DNA of 64,000 nucleotides from Phytohabitans rumicis (GCF_011764445.1 NZ_BLPG01000001.1:8237316-8301315), one strand, 5' to 3'. Counted from the first letter of the stretch, positions 51,159 to 60,959 are shown. Program-made: numbers and translations. Notes: generated by a model from the sequence alone, not told the origin.

Positions 51159-52172
51159 CTAGGTCCTCCCGGCGCGGCGCAGGCGGGACAGGTACTGGTT
51201 GGCGATCATCGAGACGAGGATCGCGATGCCCTGGATGAGGAAGAACGAGTTGGCGCTGATCCCGAGCAGGTTGAACCCATTTTGCAACTCCGCCAGCACC
51301 AGCATGCCGAGCAGCGCGCCGATCACGGTGCCGGAGCCGCCGGCCAGGGCAGTGCCGCCGATGACGGCGGCGGCGATCGCGGTGAACGTGATGCGGGTGC
51401 CCCCGCCGATGTTCGGGTCGATCGAGTTGATCCGGAAGGCTTCCATGATTCCGGCGAACGCCCCGAGCACGCTGGCGATCATGAAGTTGCCGGTCTTGAT
51501 GCGGGTGGCGCGGATGCCGGCCTCGGTGGCGCCGAGCAGGTTGCCGCCGACGGAGACGGTGTGCAGGCCCCATCGGGTCTGGGTGAGCACGATGTGGAAC
51601 ATCCCGACGATGAGCAGACACCAGGCCAGGCTGGCCCAGTCGCCGGCGCCGAGCCACGTCTGGATGTTGCCCTTGGTCGGCTCGGGGATCGCCACCGGGT
51701 ACGCGTGCGACGTGGTGAGGAGCACGCCGTACAGCAGGTAGAACATGCCGAGGGTGGTGACGAACGACGGTACTCGCAGCTTGATGGTGATGAAGCCGTT
51801 GACGAACCCGATCCCGGCGGCGACCGCGAGGGCGAGCAGGATGGCCGGGATCGCGGGGATGGAGTAGAAGTCGATCGCGTAGTGCATCAGGTACGGGGCC
51901 AGCGCGGCGACCATCCCGACCGATACGTCGATCTCGCCGGAGACGAGCAGCAGCACGATGCCCACCGCCACGATCGCCGTCGGCGCGGTGGCCTGGGCGA
52001 TGTTTCGCAGGTTGTCCGTGGACAGGAAGATCGGGGTGGACGCTTGGAAGTAGACCACCAGGCCGATCGCCACGAGCAGCACGCTGGCTTCGCGGCGGCG
52101 CAGGAAGGCGTCTGCGGCGGACCGGAGCAGCCGCGCCCGCCCGGTCGGTGTGGCGACGACGGTATCGCTCAT
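51159..52172 (-). CDS. Sugar ABC transporter permease (ribose/xylose type)
   Basis: 337 aa with about nine membrane helices. GEIDVSVGMVAALAPYL, GFVNGFITIKLRVPSFVTTLGMF and NSIDPNIGGGTRITFTAIAAAVIGGTALAGGSGTVIGALLG are the classic RbsC/XylH motifs. Follows the binding-protein gene by 66 bases in a leftward operon mutarotase-binding protein-permease-ATPase. Confidence 0.93.
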   Translation of the reverse strand: MSDTVVATPTGRARLLRSAADAFLRRREASVLLVAIGLVVYFQASTPIFLSTDNLRNIAQATAPTAIVAVGIVLLLVSGEIDVSVGMVAALAPYLMHYAIDFYSIPAIPAILLALAVAAGIGFVNGFITIKLRVPSFVTTLGMFYLLYGVLLTTSHAYPVAIPEPTKGNIQTWLGAGDWASLAWCLLIVGMFHIVLTQTRWGLHTVSVGGNLLGATEAGIRATRIKTGNFMIASVLGAFAGIMEAFRINSIDPNIGGGTRITFTAIAAAVIGGTALAGGSGTVIGALLGMLVLAELQNGFNLLGISANSFFLIQGIAILVSMIANQYLSRLRRAGRT

Positions 52173-52238
52173 CGAGCCCCTTAAAGTCTGGGCGCCGGGC
52201 GCCGCCAGCGGGAGCGGCGCCCGGCGGTGGGAAACGGC

Positions 52239-53372
52239 TCAGCCGTGGGCGATTGGACCGGAGCGTTCGACCAGCTTCGGCGCGGTGTCCGAACCCTCGT
52301 ACCTGGTCTTGGAGTTCTGGTACGGGTCGACGTTGTCCTTGGTGACGAAGAGCAGACCGGTGTTGGTCTGCGTGGGCGAGATCAGCCCACCGGAGAGCTT
52401 GTAGAGGTAGAGGGCGAAGACCGGCAGGAAGCCTTGCAGGTACGGCTGCTGGTCGATGGTGTAGTCGAGGTCGCCCGCCTTGACCGCGGCCAGGGTTTCC
52501 GGCACGAGGTCGAAGCCGCCGGCCACCTTGAGGCCCTTGTCGCGCAGCTTGTACTTGCCGACGGTCTGCCCGACGCTCTGGGTCGAGCCGGCGTCGACGG
52601 CGAGCAGGCCGGCGACGTTCTGGTGGCCCTGCACGTACGCGTCGATGATGGACAGACCCTGGGTGACGTCGGCGTTGGTGGCCACGGCGGTGAAGTTGAC
52701 GGGCTTGCCGGAGTCCTTGAACGCCTGCTGCGCGCCGTCGATCCGCGGTTGGATGTTGAGCTGTCCGGGCGTCGCGATGAAGCCGGCGACGTCGCCCGAG
52801 TCGATCTGGGTCAGCGCCCGCTGCCCAAGCGCGTACCCGGATTCGTAAAGCCCTTGCCCGATGTAGGCGAGCCGGTTGGTGCCCACGTCGTCGCGGGCGC
52901 CGTCGGCGTTGTAGGACACGACCGGGATGCCGGCATCGAGGGCCTTGTCGACCGGCCCTCGGAACGCGGCCTTGTCGACCACGGCCAGGGCGATGCCGTC
53001 GGCGTTCGAGCTGATCGCCGTGTTGGTGGCGTCGACCATCTCGGCGACGACCGAGTTGACCGAGCCGGTCCACTGGTACTCGGCTCCGAGGAGTTTGCAC
53101 GCGTCCTCGGCGCCGTACTGGGTGGGGGTGAAGAACGGGTTCGTCGTCACGTGGCAGACGAACACGAACTTCCACTTTGGAGTCTTCGGGAAGTTTCCGA
53201 ACGCGTCCGAACTGGTTGGTTCGTCTTCGGCGCAGGCAGTGAGCAGCGCCGAGGCGGCCAGCGAGGCGCTGGCGAGGCCCGTGCCGGCGAGGAGCCGGCG
53301 GCGGGTGACGGGGCTCAGATCAAGCCGCTCCACGGCCTCTTCGACCTTGGGATGGATCTTTCTCATGGTCAC
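52239..53372 (-). CDS. Sugar ABC transporter substrate-binding lipoprotein
   Basis: 377 aa from GTG 53372 (overlaps the mutarotase stop) or ATG 53366. Twin-arginine signal and lipobox together (VTRRRLLAGTGLASASLAASALLTAC), so it is folded before export and lipid-anchored. Type I periplasmic-binding fold of the ribose/galactose class: SSNADGIALAVVDKAAFRGPVDKALDAGIPVVSYNAD, GFIATPGQLNIQPRIDGAQQAF, DYTIDQQPYLQGFLPVFALYL. The ligand is likely a pentose, hexose or sugar alcohol. Confidence 0.92.
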   Translation of the reverse strand: MTMRKIHPKVEEAVERLDLSPVTRRRLLAGTGLASASLAASALLTACAEDEPTSSDAFGNFPKTPKWKFVFVCHVTTNPFFTPTQYGAEDACKLLGAEYQWTGSVNSVVAEMVDATNTAISSNADGIALAVVDKAAFRGPVDKALDAGIPVVSYNADGARDDVGTNRLAYIGQGLYESGYALGQRALTQIDSGDVAGFIATPGQLNIQPRIDGAQQAFKDSGKPVNFTAVATNADVTQGLSIIDAYVQGHQNVAGLLAVDAGSTQSVGQTVGKYKLRDKGLKVAGGFDLVPETLAAVKAGDLDYTIDQQPYLQGFLPVFALYLYKLSGGLISPTQTNTGLLFVTKDNVDPYQNSKTRYEGSDTAPKLVERSGPIAHG

Positions 53373-54535
53373 CGTCCGGTGCTGAACTGATAGATCGTGG
53401 TGGTCTGGTAGGTCTGCCCAGGCCGCAACACGGTGGTGGGGAAGTTCGGGTGGTTCGGCGAGTCGGGGTAGTGCTGGGTCTCCAGCGCGAACCCGTCGCC
53501 CTGCCGGTACATCCGGCCGCTCGTGCCGATCAGCGTGCCGTCCAGGAAGTTGCCGGCGTAGAACTGGATGCCCGGCTCGGTGGTGTAGATGGTCAGCACC
53601 CGGCCGCTGCTCTTCTCGACCACGCGCGCCGCGAGTTCGAGCTTGGTGAACGTGTTGTCGCGGCGGTCCAGCACCCAGTTGTGGTCGTACCCGCGGCCGA
53701 TCACCAACTGCTCGAAGCCGCCGTCCCGGTTGCGGGCCCCGATCGCCGTGGGCTTGGTGAAGTCCATGGGCGTACCGGCCACCGGGTCGAGCGTGCCGGT
53801 CGGGATGAGTGTCGGGTCGACGGGGGTGTAGCGCTTGGCCTTCAGGTACAGCAGGTGGTTGTCGATCGTGCCCGCGCCCTCACCGGCGAGGTTGAAGTAG
53901 GCGTGGTTGGTCAGGTTCACCACGGTCGGCTTGTCGGTGGTGGCCTTGTAGTCCATCCGGATGCCGTTGGTCTTGGTCAGCGTGTAGGTGACCCGGCTGC
54001 GCAGCGTGCCCGGGTACCCCTGGTCGCCGTCCGGGCTGGTGAACGTCATGACCAGCCCCACTTCGCCGTTGCGCTTGAACGGCGTGGTCGCCCAAATGTG
54101 CTTGTCGAAGCCGACCGTGCCGCCGTGCAGGCTGTTCGGCGCGTTGTTGATCGGCAGCTGGTACGCCTGTCCGTCCAGCGTGAACTGCCCGTTGGCGATG
54201 CGGTTGGCGTAGCGGCCGGTGATGCAGCCGAAGTACGGGCTCTTGGCCACGTAGTCGGGCAGGTTGTCGAAGCCGAGGGTGACGTTGGCCTTGCGGCCCT
54301 TGCGATCCGGTACCTCGATGCTCTGCAGGATGCCGCCGTAGGTGAGGATGCGCACCCGCATCCGCCCGTTCGAGAGTGTGTAGCGGTGCACCTGGCCTTC
54401 GGGGGTGCTGCCCCAGGCTTCCTTGGTGATGCTGGGGCTCGCGTAGGCGCTGCTGCTGTTAGCGTTAACTAGGCCGGCCGCGAGAACACAGATCGCTACT
54501 GCCCCGACCCGTCCGATCAATCGCACGGCGTTCAT
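53369..54535 (-). CDS. Secreted aldose 1-epimerase (galactose mutarotase)
   Basis: 388 aa. Signal peptide (AVAICVLAAGLVNANSSSAYA). GalM fold with LTYGGILQSIEVPDR, TGRYANRIANGQF, NHAYFNLAGEG (catalytic His), and Glu in IYTTEPGIQFYAGN. It interconverts alpha and beta sugar anomers, here outside the cell. As the first gene of the sugar ABC operon it may give the binding protein its preferred anomer. ATG 54535; the 256-base gap upstream holds the promoters of this operon and of the glutathione peroxidase gene. Confidence 0.92.
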   Translation of the reverse strand: MNAVRLIGRVGAVAICVLAAGLVNANSSSAYASPSITKEAWGSTPEGQVHRYTLSNGRMRVRILTYGGILQSIEVPDRKGRKANVTLGFDNLPDYVAKSPYFGCITGRYANRIANGQFTLDGQAYQLPINNAPNSLHGGTVGFDKHIWATTPFKRNGEVGLVMTFTSPDGDQGYPGTLRSRVTYTLTKTNGIRMDYKATTDKPTVVNLTNHAYFNLAGEGAGTIDNHLLYLKAKRYTPVDPTLIPTGTLDPVAGTPMDFTKPTAIGARNRDGGFEQLVIGRGYDHNWVLDRRDNTFTKLELAARVVEKSSGRVLTIYTTEPGIQFYAGNFLDGTLIGTSGRMYRQGDGFALETQHYPDSPNHPNFPTTVLRPGQTYQTTTIYQFSTGR

Positions 54536-54791
54536 GAATCCCCTCCGCGTGCGTATTTCGTGCGCTATTGAGCTGGAAGATGACGCATTTGCTGAGAGCT
54601 GCCGGCGGCTCGTGGTGCGGGTGCCGAGGACACTAAGGCCCCCACGTCACAGTCGCGAAACGCGAGCGCCACGTCCGAGTAACGAAATTTCCAAGGGGCA
54701 TACGTATTCATCGGACTTTTGCGGGGTGGTGGAGGGGTCGTGTGACCACCGACACGAGCCCGGTGGCGGCCTTCGCGGGGATGATGGCGCC

Positions 54792-55277
54792 ATGACGATC
54801 TATGACATCCCGGTCCGCACCCTCGGCGGGCAGGAGGCATCCCTCGACGCGTACCGCGGAAAGGCGTTGCTCATCGTGAACGTGGCCTCGAAGTGCGGGC
54901 TCACCCCGCAGTACGCCGCGCTGGAAGAGCTGCACGAGAAGTACGCGGATCGCGGGTTCAGCGTGCTCGGCGTGCCGTGCAACCAGTTCGCCGGGCAGGA
55001 GCCGGGCACCGCCGAGGAGATCGCCGAGTTCTGCTCGACGACGTACGGCGTGACGTTCCCGCTGCTGGAGAAGGCGGACGTGAACGGCGCCGGCCGGCAC
55101 CCGCTCTACACCCTGCTGACCGAGGCGCAGGACGCCGACGGGGACGCCGGCGACGTGCGGTGGAACTTCGAGAAGTTCCTCGTGTCGCCGCAGGGCGAGA
55201 TCGTCGGCCGGTTCCGGCCGGCCACCGCGCCCGACGAGCCGGTGCTCGTCGAGGCGGTGGAGCGGGCCCTGCCGTAG
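54792..55277 (+). CDS. Glutathione peroxidase family protein
   Basis: 161 aa from ATG 54792. Catalytic Cys35 in NVASKCGLTPQY, Gln in GVPCNQFAGQEPG and Trp in VRWNFEKFLV complete the GPx active site. As actinobacteria use mycothiol, this Cys-GPx is probably thioredoxin-dependent. The stop is five bases from the end of the convergent lipoprotein gene. Confidence 0.93.
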   Translation: MTIYDIPVRTLGGQEASLDAYRGKALLIVNVASKCGLTPQYAALEELHEKYADRGFSVLGVPCNQFAGQEPGTAEEIAEFCSTTYGVTFPLLEKADVNGAGRHPLYTLLTEAQDADGDAGDVRWNFEKFLVSPQGEIVGRFRPATAPDEPVLVEAVERALP

Positions 55278-55282
55278 CGGAC

Positions 55283-56209
55283 TCAGTACGAGTACTTCTC
55301 CGCCTTGCCGCCGCCGGGGGTGATCGCGAACCAGACGTCGCCCACCCCGTGACCGGCCGTCTGGCCCAGCTTCAGGTCCTTGTGGAAGTAGTACAGCGGC
55401 CAGCCCTTCAGGGTGAGCTGCTTGGTGCCGTCGGGCCGGGTGACCGTGCCGACCAGGTCCTTGTCGATCCCGGCCTCGACCCGCACGCCGTTCGGGGCGA
55501 GGACGGGCTCCCACTTGTTGAGGCAGGCGCCGACGCAGGTGGTCTTCGACGGGGCGTTGTCGTCATTCTCGAAGCGGTAGATCGTGCGGCCCTTGCCGTT
55601 CACGACGACGGCGGGGGAGAACCCGTCGAGCTGCACGACCCGCAGCACCTGCGCCTTCCCGGCGGACGGCGGCTGGGCGGCGCTTTTCGCCGCCTTGCCA
55701 CCCCTCGGTGAGATCGCGAACCAGGCGTCGCCCACGCCGTGCCCGGCGGTCTGGCCCAGCGACAGGTCCTTGTGGAAGTAGTACAGCGGCCAGCCGTTGA
55801 GGGTCAGCTGCTCGGCGCCGTCGGGGCGGGTCACGGTGCCGACCGAGTCCTCCTCGACGCCGGTCCGGATCTCCACGCCGTTCGGGGCGAGCACCGGCTC
55901 CCAGGTCTTGAGGCAGGCGTCCACGCACGTCGTCGCCGGCGGCTTGTTGTCGTCCTTGTCGAAGCGGTAGATCGTGCGGCCCTTGCCGTTAACGACGACC
56001 GGGGAGAAGCCCCTGAGCTGGGCGACTTGCAGGATCTGCGGCTTGCCGGCCGCTGGCGGCGCGGCGCCGATCGCGCCCTCGCCGGCGGCCTGCGCCGGTG
56101 CCTCGGCCGGGGCGGCGGCGGGCTCCGCCGGCCCCAGGGTCGCGCACGCCGAGAGGCCGGCGGCGGCGATCACGCCGCCCAGGGCAGCAAAAAATCGCGT
56201 GGTGCTCAT
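55283..56209 (-). CDS. SCO0930-like lipoprotein with duplicated secreted repeat
   Basis: 308 aa. Lipobox GLSACAT, an Ala/Pro-rich tether, then two similar 110-residue halves (about 55-165 and 180-305), each with VVVNGKGRTIYRFDKDDN, TTCVDACLKTWEPVLAPNG, TVTRPDGAEQLTLNGWPLYYFHKDLSLGQTAGHGVGDAWFAISP. The repeat (Lipoprotein_15 type) has a CxxxC pair and has been tied to electron transfer or redox in the envelope, without firm proof. Monocistronic. Confidence 0.9.
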   Translation of the reverse strand: MSTTRFFAALGGVIAAAGLSACATLGPAEPAAAPAEAPAQAAGEGAIGAAPPAAGKPQILQVAQLRGFSPVVVNGKGRTIYRFDKDDNKPPATTCVDACLKTWEPVLAPNGVEIRTGVEEDSVGTVTRPDGAEQLTLNGWPLYYFHKDLSLGQTAGHGVGDAWFAISPRGGKAAKSAAQPPSAGKAQVLRVVQLDGFSPAVVVNGKGRTIYRFENDDNAPSKTTCVGACLNKWEPVLAPNGVRVEAGIDKDLVGTVTRPDGTKQLTLKGWPLYYFHKDLKLGQTAGHGVGDVWFAITPGGGKAEKYSY

Positions 56210-56301
56210 TGGACTGACTCCTCAGCATCAGCGGGTACGGCATTGCGGAGGCCCGTTCGCTGCTGGCATAGTCGTCAGGAGCGCCGGGGTGGTGGTGAAG
56301 C

Positions 56302-57252
56302 TTGGATGGCCCCAATACGACCAGCGGCGCCGACCGGTTCACGCGAATTTCCCTCGTTTTCGTGCTCGCCATCGAGTTGCTGCTCGTGGCCGTGATCGTC
56401 GTGATCTTCGTTCCACAGTGGAGCGCCGCCGACCCGGATCCGCGCTACGTCGACGTCGCCGACATGCCGCGTGCCGCCGCCGAGCCGGGGGTCGGCGCGT
56501 ACACCTGGTCGTGCGGGCGCAACGAGGAAGGCCACCGCAACACCGCGAACGTCGTGGTCGCCCCCGGCATCACCGGCCCGCCGCACCACGTCCACGACTA
56601 CATCGGCAACGTCTCCACCGGCGTCGACTCCACCGACGAGAGCCTCGCCGCGGCCGGCACCACCTGCGCCAACGGCGACCGGTCGACGTACTACTGGCCG
56701 GTACTGCGCACCGGCGCCCGCGCCGGGCAGGCCACGCACGGCACCATCCAGGTCGCGACCGCCATCACCTTGACCGTGTACGGCAACCCGGCCGGCCCGG
56801 TGGTGGCGATGCCCCCGCTGTTGCGGGGCACCATGGGCGACGCCAACGCGGCCACCCAGGACAGTGGACTGGCCCGTCCGACGTGGACCTGCACGGGTGC
56901 GCCGGACCGGCGGGGTGAGCGCTACCCGCGCTGCGACCGCGGCGACCGGGTCGTGCGCGTCTTCGACTTCCCGAGCTGCTGGGACGGCCGGCGTACGGAC
57001 AGCCCGAACCACCGCGCCCACCTCGTCTTCCCGGTGGTCGGCGGCGCCTGCCCGGCCGGCACGTTCGCGGTGCCCCGGCTGCGGGTAACCCTGGAGTACG
57101 CCCGGCCGGACGGTGATCGGTTCGCCATCGACGCGTTTCCCAACCAGGGCAACAGCCCGCGGACCGACCACGCCTTCTTCGTGAACCTGATGCCCGTACC
57201 GCTGATGGCCAAGATCGTCCGGTGCCTCAACACCGGAGTCGCGTGCGGGTGA
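56302..57252 (+). CDS. DUF1996 domain membrane-anchored protein
   Basis: 316 aa from TTG 56302 (no upstream start is possible because of a stop). One N-terminal membrane helix (about 16-38) and an external domain with the DUF1996 pattern: GPPHHVHDYIGN near 95, STYYWPVL, FPSCWDGRRTDSPNHRAHLVFP and CPAGTFAVPRLRVTLEY. Relatives are common in fungi and actinobacteria. Function unknown, but the conserved His and Cys residues suggest a metal site. Start codon uncertain. Confidence 0.82.
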   Translation: MDGPNTTSGADRFTRISLVFVLAIELLLVAVIVVIFVPQWSAADPDPRYVDVADMPRAAAEPGVGAYTWSCGRNEEGHRNTANVVVAPGITGPPHHVHDYIGNVSTGVDSTDESLAAAGTTCANGDRSTYYWPVLRTGARAGQATHGTIQVATAITLTVYGNPAGPVVAMPPLLRGTMGDANAATQDSGLARPTWTCTGAPDRRGERYPRCDRGDRVVRVFDFPSCWDGRRTDSPNHRAHLVFPVVGGACPAGTFAVPRLRVTLEYARPDGDRFAIDAFPNQGNSPRTDHAFFVNLMPVPLMAKIVRCLNTGVACG

Positions 57253-57309
57253 ACCGATCACGGCGGTTGGCCGTAGTTCGGGTGACTCTCTGGATGAAAG
57301 GGTGGGCGG

Positions 57310-57858
57310 ATGGCGAGGCTACGGCCGCAACCACGTCGGACATCCAGCGACGAGGCGCTGGTCCGGTCGCTGTACGAGGAGCACGGCAAGGCGCTCCTCG
57401 CGTACGTCACCCGGATCACCGGTGATCGGGCGCTGGCGGAGGACGTGCTGCAGGAGACCCTCATCCGGGCCTGGCGGCACGCCGAGACGCTCACCGAGTC
57501 GGCCGGCTCGATCCGGGGCTGGCTCTTCACGGTGGCCCGCAACGTGATGACGGACAAGATGCGCGCGAAGGCGGTACGGCCGGCCGAGGTCGCGGAGTCG
57601 CCGGCCACCGTACCGGTGGAGCGGGACCACGCGGACCGGGTGGTCGACTCGATGGTCGCGCTGGAAGCCCTGGAGCACCTGTCGGAGGAGCACCGCAGCG
57701 TCCTGGTGGAGATCTACTTCCAGGGGCGCAGCGTGGCGGAGACGGCGGAGCACCTCGGCATCCCGGCGGGGACGGTCAAGTCGCGGTCCCACAACGCTCT
57801 GAAGAACCTGCGAGAACTGCTGGTCGGGCGGTCCACCGTCCTGAAAGGGGTGGCCTGA
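57310..57858 (+). CDS. ECF RNA polymerase sigma factor (SigL-like)
   Basis: 182 aa. Region 2 (LYEEHGKALLAYVTRITGDRALAEDVLQETLIRAWRH, IRGWLFTVARNVMTDKMR) and region 4 (LEHLSEEHRSVLVEIYFQGRSVAETAEHLGIPAGTVKSRSHNALKNLRELL) are intact. The stop overlaps the anti-sigma ATG (ATGA), so the pair is balanced by coupled translation. Related factors respond to envelope or oxidative stress. Confidence 0.93.
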   Translation: MARLRPQPRRTSSDEALVRSLYEEHGKALLAYVTRITGDRALAEDVLQETLIRAWRHAETLTESAGSIRGWLFTVARNVMTDKMRAKAVRPAEVAESPATVPVERDHADRVVDSMVALEALEHLSEEHRSVLVEIYFQGRSVAETAEHLGIPAGTVKSRSHNALKNLRELLVGRSTVLKGVA

Positions 57859-58648
57859 TGAGTGCCGAGTCGCACGACACGCAGCTCGGCGCGTACGTGC
57901 TGGGCACCCTGGACCCCGGCGAGCGGCGCGATATCGACGCCCACCTGGCCGGCTGCGCGACCTGCCGCGCCGACCTGGCGGCGCTGGAGGCGGTGAAAGA
58001 CGTGCTCGATGACATCCCGCCCGAGGCGCTGCTGCACGGGCCGCCGGACGCCGACCTGGTGCTCCAGCGGACGCTGCGCCAGGTACGGGTGGAAGCCGCC
58101 GCCGGCGCTGGCCGGCGCTGGGTGCCCGCGGTCGCCGCCGCGGCGGTCCTGCTGGCCGGGGCACTCGGCGCCGGGGTGGCGGTCGGCCGCGGCACCGCAC
58201 CGGGGACGGAGGCCCTGCCCACGCCGGCGCCCACCGTGACCGCGTCGGCCCCGTGCCCGGCACCCGGGTGGGCACCACGCTCGACGCCAGCACCAACGTG
58301 CGGATGACCGCCAAGGTGGTGCCGGCGGCCGGCTGGGTCCGGGTGAACGCCGCGGTCAACGGCATCCCCGCCGGGGAGAACTGCCGGCTCCTCGTGGTCA
58401 GCCGGGACGGCACCCGCGAGATCGCCGCCGGCTGGATCGTCTCCGAGAAGGGCGAGACGGACGGCACCACCCTGGACGGCAGCGCCGCGGTGGACCCCGC
58501 CGACGTGGTAGCCGTAGAGGTCCAAAACACGGAGGGTCGCACCTTCGTCACCCTCCCCTGTAACCCCGCACTCACGAATGTGGATGTCTGTGGCAAGTTG
58601 TCGCAGCGTGCGCGGGGTCGATCACGGAACGTGAGAGATTCTTATTGA
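57858..58648 (+). pseudogene. Membrane anti-sigma factor (RskA/ZAS type), frameshifted
   Basis: Zinc-finger motif Hx3Cx2C (DAHLAGCATCRADLAALEAV), then a membrane helix (about 92-112: VPAVAAAAVLLAGALGAGVAV) and an external beta domain in another frame (VRMTAKVVPAAGWVRVNAAVNG, CRLLVVSRDGTREIAAGWIVSEKG, VAVEVQNTEGRTFVTLPC). One extra C in the run 58249-58252 gives ASAPVPGTRVGTTLD and 263 aa in all, the normal form. It holds the sigma factor until an outside signal leads to its cleavage. Confidence 0.85.
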
Positions 58649-58721
58649 ATACTTTTCTCTCTGTAACGTTCCGCCGAACGTACGTGGCATCTAGCCGTTT
58701 GGCTAAGCAGGATGGGGAACT

Positions 58722-60466
58722 GTGTCTGGCCGTCATCGCATGCGTGAACGCTTCCCTGCGACGGGTGCCCTCGCTGCGGCGGTGGCACTCATCGTCGTCG
58801 TGGGCGGAGCGTGGTTCGGGTATCGGGAGCTAGCCGGGGACAAGTGCTCCGGACAGGTCAAGCTGTCTGTCGCCGCGGCTCCCGAGGTCGCCGCCGACGT
58901 CCGAGCCACCGCTGACCAGTGGGTCGCGGACGGCGCGGCCGTGGGTGGCGTCTGCGTGCAGGTCGACGTCGGCGAGACCAATCCGGTCGACCTCGCCGCC
59001 GCCCTCGCCGCGAAGCACGGCGTGGCCCTCGTCGGCGTGGGCGGCGCGAGCGGCAGCACCGCGATCCCGGACGTGTGGATCTCGGACTCCTCGATCTGGC
59101 TGCAACGGCTGGGTGCGGCGGCGCCCGGGTTCACGCCCACCGACGGCGGGTCGATCGCGCTCAGCCCGGTCGTGGTGGCCATGCCGGAGCCGATCGCGAA
59201 GAACTTCGGCTGGCCGGAGAAGAAGCCCGGCTGGGCCGACATGCTGCAGCAGATCACCACGGGCACCGACCTGCGCGCCGGCATCGTCGAGCCGACCCGC
59301 GACGCGGCCGGCATGTCCGGGCTGCTGTCGCTCGGCGCCGCCGCCAGCGCGGCCGGGGCCAACGCCCAGCAGGCGCAGACCGCCGCGCTCCGCGCGCTGG
59401 CCGTCGGCCGCTCGGCGGTACGCGACGACCTGACCGCCAAGTTCCCGCAGGCGGCCGACGCGGCGTCGATCGCCTCCGGGCTGAGCGTCGCCGCGCTGTC
59501 CGAGGAAGACGTCATCCGCTACAACGCCAAGAAGCCGCCGGTACCGCTGGCCGCGATCTACATCGACCCGGCGCCGGTGCCGCTGGACTACCCGTACGCG
59601 GTGATGCCCGGCACCGACCCGGACCGGACCGCGGCGGCCGAGGCGCTGCACCAGGCGCTGAACGGGGCCGGCTTCCGGGACCGCCTCGGCGCCCTGGGCC
59701 TGCGTGCCCCCGACGGCACCGGCGGGACGGGCTTCGCCGCACCCACGGGTGGGCCGGCGACGGCCGCGTCGTCCGGCGCGAAGGGCGCGGGGCGGCGGCC
59801 CCCGACCCGGCCGCGGTGGACAAGGCCCTGACGACCTGGGCCACGGTGACCGCACCGGCGCGGATGCTCGCCGTGTTCGACATCTCCGGCACGATGCGCG
59901 GGGAGGTGCCCACCGCGGGCGGGGCCAGCCGCATGGAGGTCACCAAGGAGGCGGCTCGGCGCGGGCTGGCGCTCTTCGGCGACGACTGGGCGGTGGGTGT
60001 GTGGGTCTTCTCCACCAACCTCGGCGGCGGCAAGGACTGGCGTGAGCTCGCGGCGATCGGGCCGCTGTCCAGCAACCGCCAGGATCTGATCGCCAAGATC
60101 GGGCAAATCCAGCCGAAGGAGAACGGCGACACCGGCCTGTACGACACGCTCGCCGCGGCGTACGAGACGGTGCAGGACGGCTGGCAGCCCGGCCGGGTCA
60201 ACTCGGTCCTGATCCTCACCGACGGCATCGGCAACGACGACCCCGAAGGTGGCCTGTCACTGCCGGCGCTGCTCAACAAGCTGGAAGACCTGAAGGACGA
60301 GAAGCGGCCCATCCAGGTGATCATCTTGGGGCTGGGCGACGCGGTCAACCGGAGCGCGCTCGACCAGATCACCAAGACCACGGGTGGCGGCGTCCTGGTC
60401 GCCGAGGACCCAGCCAAGATCGGCGAGGCGTTCCTGAAGGGCATCTCCCTCCGCCCCACCAAGTAA
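58722..60466 (+). pseudogene. Substrate-binding-like and von Willebrand factor A domain protein, frameshifted
   Basis: GTG 58722 after GGATGGGGA. One N-terminal helix (about 14-36) anchors a solute-binding-protein-like domain (about 45-345: SVAAAPEVAADVRATADQWVADG, LSPVVVAMPEPIA, YPYAVMPG). A VWA domain with MIDAS DISGTM (VFDISGTMRGEVP), ILTDGIGND and a later Thr lies in another frame. One extra G in the run 59789-59792 gives AKGAGAAAPDPAAVDKAL and 581 aa. This fusion is known in actinobacteria; its ligand is unknown. It may be under the sigma factor just upstream. Confidence 0.85.
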
Positions 60467-60539
60467 CCCTCGGCGCCCGCCCCGCTTCGTTGGGCGGGCG
60501 CCGCCCCGCTCGCGGCGCTTGCGCGCTCCCGCCGCCCTT

Positions 60540-60640
60540 CGTCGATCAAGGCCCTCGCCGTCGATCAAGGGCATACGGCCGTGCTTTGATCTCCAAACCG
60601 CGACCCTTTGCCCTTGATCGACGCGAAAGTCCTTGATCGG
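60540..60640. repeat. Family A palindromic element, copy 9
   Basis: Full form: CGTCGATCAAGGCCCTCGCC on the left, CGCGAAAGTCCTTGATCGG on the right, inner boxes GGGCATACGGCCGTG and CGCGACCCTTTGCCC, centre GATCTCC reverse. First element of the 60.5-61.1 kb island, a 610-base gap without a gene. Confidence 0.86.
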
Positions 60641-60687
60641 TGAGGTGCTGGGGGCGGACGGTCGGGCTGGACCCCGACTGCGGGACT

Positions 60688-60733
60688 TACGTGAAGGATT
60701 CGAGTCGCTCCAGCGACCCAGACCTTTCGCGTT
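60688..60733. repeat. Family D hairpin, copy 2
   Basis: ACGTGAAGGAT at 60689-60699 with GAGTCGCTCCAGCGACCC inside and CCTTTCGCGTTGATGC after. Less well paired than the copy at 49612 but in the same order relative to families A and C. Confidence 0.6.
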
Positions 60734-60798
60734 GATGCGGGGGCAGGTCGCGCCGACAAGCGGCCCGTCCGAAGGGGGCCTCGCTTGGGTGTTGTGGC

Positions 60799-60852
60799 GT
60801 GAGTGGGGCGCCCCTGTACCCGCTCCGGCGTGAACAGGGGTGCCCTACTCAC
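60799..60852. repeat. Family C hairpin, copy 2
   Basis: GTGAGTGGGGCGCCCCTGT at 60799-60817 against ACAGGGGTGCCCTACTCAC at 60834-60852 (two non-Watson-Crick positions). Only the inner stem of copy 1 is kept. Confidence 0.75.
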
Positions 60853-60959
60853 GCGTAGGCCCCCAACAGGGCAGCCCTACTGGGGCGTAGCGCGCGTCCA
60901 CCTGACGCCCGACGAGCCCGAACCATCGTGAGCCCGAGCCCGACGCGCCCGGCGCCTCG

